A stretch of DNA of 64,000 nt from Bacteroidota bacterium (GTDB lineage: Bacteria; Bacteroidota; Bacteroidia; Chitinophagales; LD1), in the NCBI GenBank assembly GCA_016722375.1, contig JADKJG010000002.1:62001-126000 (forward strand), written 5' to 3'. A program made the translations under genes and the position numbers. Below are positions 62,112-64,000 of the stretch, piece after piece. The notes under the pieces were generated by a model that had not been told where the DNA came from, ran no database searches, and saw only the letters and a program-made list of their open reading frames with translations. Position 1 is the first letter of the stretch, and each line of letters starts with the position of its first letter.

Positions 62112-62443
62112 CATCACGATGCAAAATATCATCACGATGGTACGAAAAGTCCCCACCATTCATCAAAATTGCATCACGATTGCTCAAAAAGCCTCCACCA
62201 TTCATCAAAATCGCATCACGATTGCTCAAAAGCCTTAGTGATCCATCAAAAACGCATCGCGATTGTGCAAAAAGTCTTCGCGATCCATCAAAAACACATC
62301 ACGATTGTGCAAAATTGAACCACCATCGTTCAAAATCGCTCCACTACTGTACGAAAACGCACCACGATTGTTCAAAATCGTATCAGCATCGTACGAAATC
62401 TCATCAACATCCATCGAAATAACACCAATTTGCTACGATATGC
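62112..62443. repeat. Intergenic 21-bp tandem array F (about 16 units)
   Basis: Units of the type CATCACGATTG then TCAAAATCG lie at 62151, 62172, 62193, 62214, 62234, 62255, 62276, 62297, 62318, 62339, 62360, 62381 and 62402, spaced 21 with one 20. Less regular units lie at 62112, 62130 and 62423. Early units alternate ATCACGATTGCTC with CACCATTCATC (42-bp higher order). The CGTACGAAA variants are also seen. The array lies between convergent ftsE and the T9SS gene. The rest of the gap holds two terminators. Confidence 0.88.
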
Positions 62444-62502
62444 CGTCAGTTTTTTTCGATAGCCCCACGGGATAGTTCAAATTCTTAACGGAATCCAACA
62501 AA

Positions 62503-62535
62503 AAGCCCCGACTTTTTAGAGACGGGGCTTCCATG
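62503..62535 (-). terminator. Second minus-strand terminator hairpin
   Basis: AAGCCCCG (62503-62510) pairs with CGGGGCTT (62523-62530). On the minus strand the hairpin is followed by TTTTG. It backs up the hairpin at 62613. Confidence 0.6.
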
Positions 62536-62612
62536 CCGAATAAATTAACTGTGCAGTTCATATTGAGAAATACAAGTTTCCCGATACCAAGCCCTTCGTA
62601 TAGCCTGAATTG

Positions 62613-62636
62613 AAAATCCCGCTTCGGCGGGACTTT
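62613..62636 (-). terminator. Terminator of the T9SS protein gene
   Basis: TCCCGC-TTCG-GCGGGA hairpin (62617-62632), followed on the minus strand by TTTTC, 11 bp after the stop. Confidence 0.75.
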
Positions 62637-62646
62637 CTAGCTTAAT

Positions 62647-64000
62647 CTATTTCAACACCACAAACCGCAGGCTTTCATTCACCCCTTTCTGATTCAGATG
62701 CAGAAAATAAATTCCGTTAGCCACCTCGTTCAACTGAACAGATTGCTTGTTGATGATGACTTGATTCTTGCTCAATAATCTTCCTGCCAAATCCGTAATG
62801 CTGACAGTAGGACTGAATTCATCCTCTGTTTCTATGGTGAATGAACCCTGATTTGGATTCGGATACAGGTGAATACCCTTTGCGCCTATAGTGGAAGAGA
62901 TACTGGTACCAATTACGTTGAAAGTAGCAGACCTTCTTTTGCAACCGTTTGCTCCGGTAACCTCTACTTCATATACGCCGTCTTGAGTGATAGCCAAGTT
63001 CTGATTATTGCCTCCCGGAACCATCGAGTTATTACGAAACCATTGGTAAGTCGTCGCTGCACTGCTTGCCAAAGTATCAGTGCTTTGCGTAATCACAGGA
63101 ACCGCAGGCAGGGGCGCTTCATGTACAGTTATAGTATTGGACGTAGCCGTAGTGGGCGAAGCGCAAAGATCATTACTCGTCATCACGCAACTCACTAGGT
63201 CGTTATTGGCGAGCGATACGGGAGAAAAAGTGCTGCCAGTAGCCACATCTGTATTATTGATTTTCCACTGAAAAGTAGGAGAGGAGGTGCCGCCTGCTGT
63301 TGGATTGGCAGTAAAGGTCAGCGTGCCACCGGTGCAGAATGAATCGCTGGGCGAAGGACTAATGCTGAGAGCCGGAGTTACTGGTGGATTCACAGTTACA
63401 CTGGCTACAGAGGAGTTCTTGTCCGCGCAACTAGCTTCGGATAGTACAGCGCGATAATAAGTCGAGGCGCTCAAAGTCCCAGTAGTGTATGAATTAGTGG
63501 TGGATCCGCTTCCGCCCGTTACGTTCGCCCATCCGCTGGTTCCGTTGGCCGATTCCTGCCATTGAATAGTTCCTGTAGAACCCGTTAGTGAAACATTAGA
63601 AGTGCCACCGCTACATACAGCTGACGGGTTGACAGAGGCCGTACCGCCCACATTGGAACAAGCAGAACCATTACCGATAATAAGCAAATCATCCACTGCA
63701 AAGGCAGGATTTAAGCCATAACCGGAATTGTTCCATCCAAAACGAAGCATAAGGGTCGCTTGATTGGCAATTCCCGGAACGGCTGCCGATGTGATGGTGG
63801 CCGTTGTCCAAGTTCCTTGTCCACTGTATTTAGAAATCGGACTGTTGATTTGTGTCCAAGCACCGCCGCTGTTGGTGCTGTACCATACAGAACCGTAGCT
63901 GGGCGTGATGGAGCCATTTCCCTGACAAAGCCATGAAAAACTAATAGTAACATCAGAGTAGCCAGCAGTGCTAATGTCCGAGGACATAGATGCGGTGGCA
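62647..64000 (-). CDS. Secreted repeat protein with Type IX sorting domain (N-terminus outside window)
   Basis: The frame is open to the window edge, so at least 451 codons of a larger protein are present. The visible part starts in a beta-rich domain (SWLCQGNGSITPSYGSVWYSTNSGG, a MAM or carbohydrate-binding-like layout ending AFAVDDLLIIGNG). Two or three Ig-like/PKD-type repeats with paired cysteines (NPSAVCSGGTSNVSLTGS, SDSFCTGGTLTFTANP) follow, then a T9SS type A domain from IHLYPNPNQGSFTIET to RFVVLK. A large surface adhesin or enzyme is likely. The active domain, if any, is upstream. Confidence 0.88.
   Translation of the reverse strand, partial: ATASMSSDISTAGYSDVTISFSWLCQGNGSITPSYGSVWYSTNSGGAWTQINSPISKYSGQGTWTTATITSAAVPGIANQATLMLRFGWNNSGYGLNPAFAVDDLLIIGNGSACSNVGGTASVNPSAVCSGGTSNVSLTGSTGTIQWQESANGTSGWANVTGGSGSTTNSYTTGTLSASTYYRAVLSEASCADKNSSVASVTVNPPVTPALSISPSPSDSFCTGGTLTFTANPTAGGTSSPTFQWKINNTDVATGSTFSPVSLANNDLVSCVMTSNDLCASPTTATSNTITVHEAPLPAVPVITQSTDTLASSAATTYQWFRNNSMVPGGNNQNLAITQDGVYEVEVTGANGCKRRSATFNVIGTSISSTIGAKGIHLYPNPNQGSFTIETEDEFSPTVSITDLAGRLLSKNQVIINKQSVQLNEVANGIYFLHLNQKGVNESLRFVVLK

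Noticed and set aside
62180..62475. Two Lys/Ser/His-rich reading frames across array F
   Set aside because: Same artefact of the repeat period, with no conserved start or homology.

Overview
The window looks like chromosome from a Bacteroidota bacterium, most likely near the Chitinophagales. Evidence: two surface proteins with a Type IX secretion C-terminal sorting domain; several perfect TAnnTTTG promoter -7 boxes; a DUF4249 lipoprotein; a serine palmitoyltransferase-like enzyme; a short MenE-type ligase; and a dispersed hairpin element of a kind I associate with this phylum. No rRNA, plasmid, phage or CRISPR locus is visible. There is one tRNA.

Layout. 1-3.8 kb: end of a cation P-type ATPase and a secreted collagen-like protein. 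3.8-17.2 kb: isocitrate dehydrogenase, a DUF4442 hotdog protein, a protein strikingly like vertebrate DHCR24 sterol reductase, an Mrp-Nfu iron-sulfur pair, a GreA/Rnk-like factor, a queuosine-precursor transporter, a split transketolase, a phosphodiesterase, and a sphingolipid-type PLP synthase followed by two uncharacterised genes. 18-25 kb: M23 peptidase, rarA, folK, a YdcF-like protein, menE and two hypothetical genes. 25-31.5 kb: CBS protein, purL, DUF4249 lipoprotein, and dnaK behind a sigma-54-like promoter. 31.5-41.6 kb is the accessory part: an IS1380-type transposase remnant, a cassette with a NYN-nuclease-like protein, and a type III-like restriction-modification locus (res, GxxExxY protein, mod). 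42-50.4 kb: fibronectin-like protein, tRNA-Val with two degenerate partial copies, pyruvate carboxylase, geranylgeranyl-reductase-family protein, T9SS protein and infC. 51-59.2 kb is one co-directional operon: membrane protein, TetR regulator, DUF3365 heme-type protein, DUF302, OsmC, TolC, membrane fusion protein and RND pump. 59.2-64 kb: coiled-coil protein, Nudix CoA pyrophosphatase, ftsE and a truncated T9SS protein.

The most unusual signal is outside the genes. Six intergenic regions (near 7.9, 17.5, 24.7, 34.8, 50.5 and 62.1 kb) each carry a degenerate tandem array. The six unit sequences are unrelated, but by hand-counted spacing five have a 21-bp period and the sixth is a 41/42-bp dimer of two roughly 21-bp halves. 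I know of no named element with this behaviour.

A second window-wide pattern is reading-frame breakage. At least eight otherwise normal genes, including dnaK, are interrupted by single-base indels, mostly in or beside short mononucleotide runs. This is best read as sequencing or assembly error, so broken genes are described as intact genes with a frame break. I list their pieces separately.
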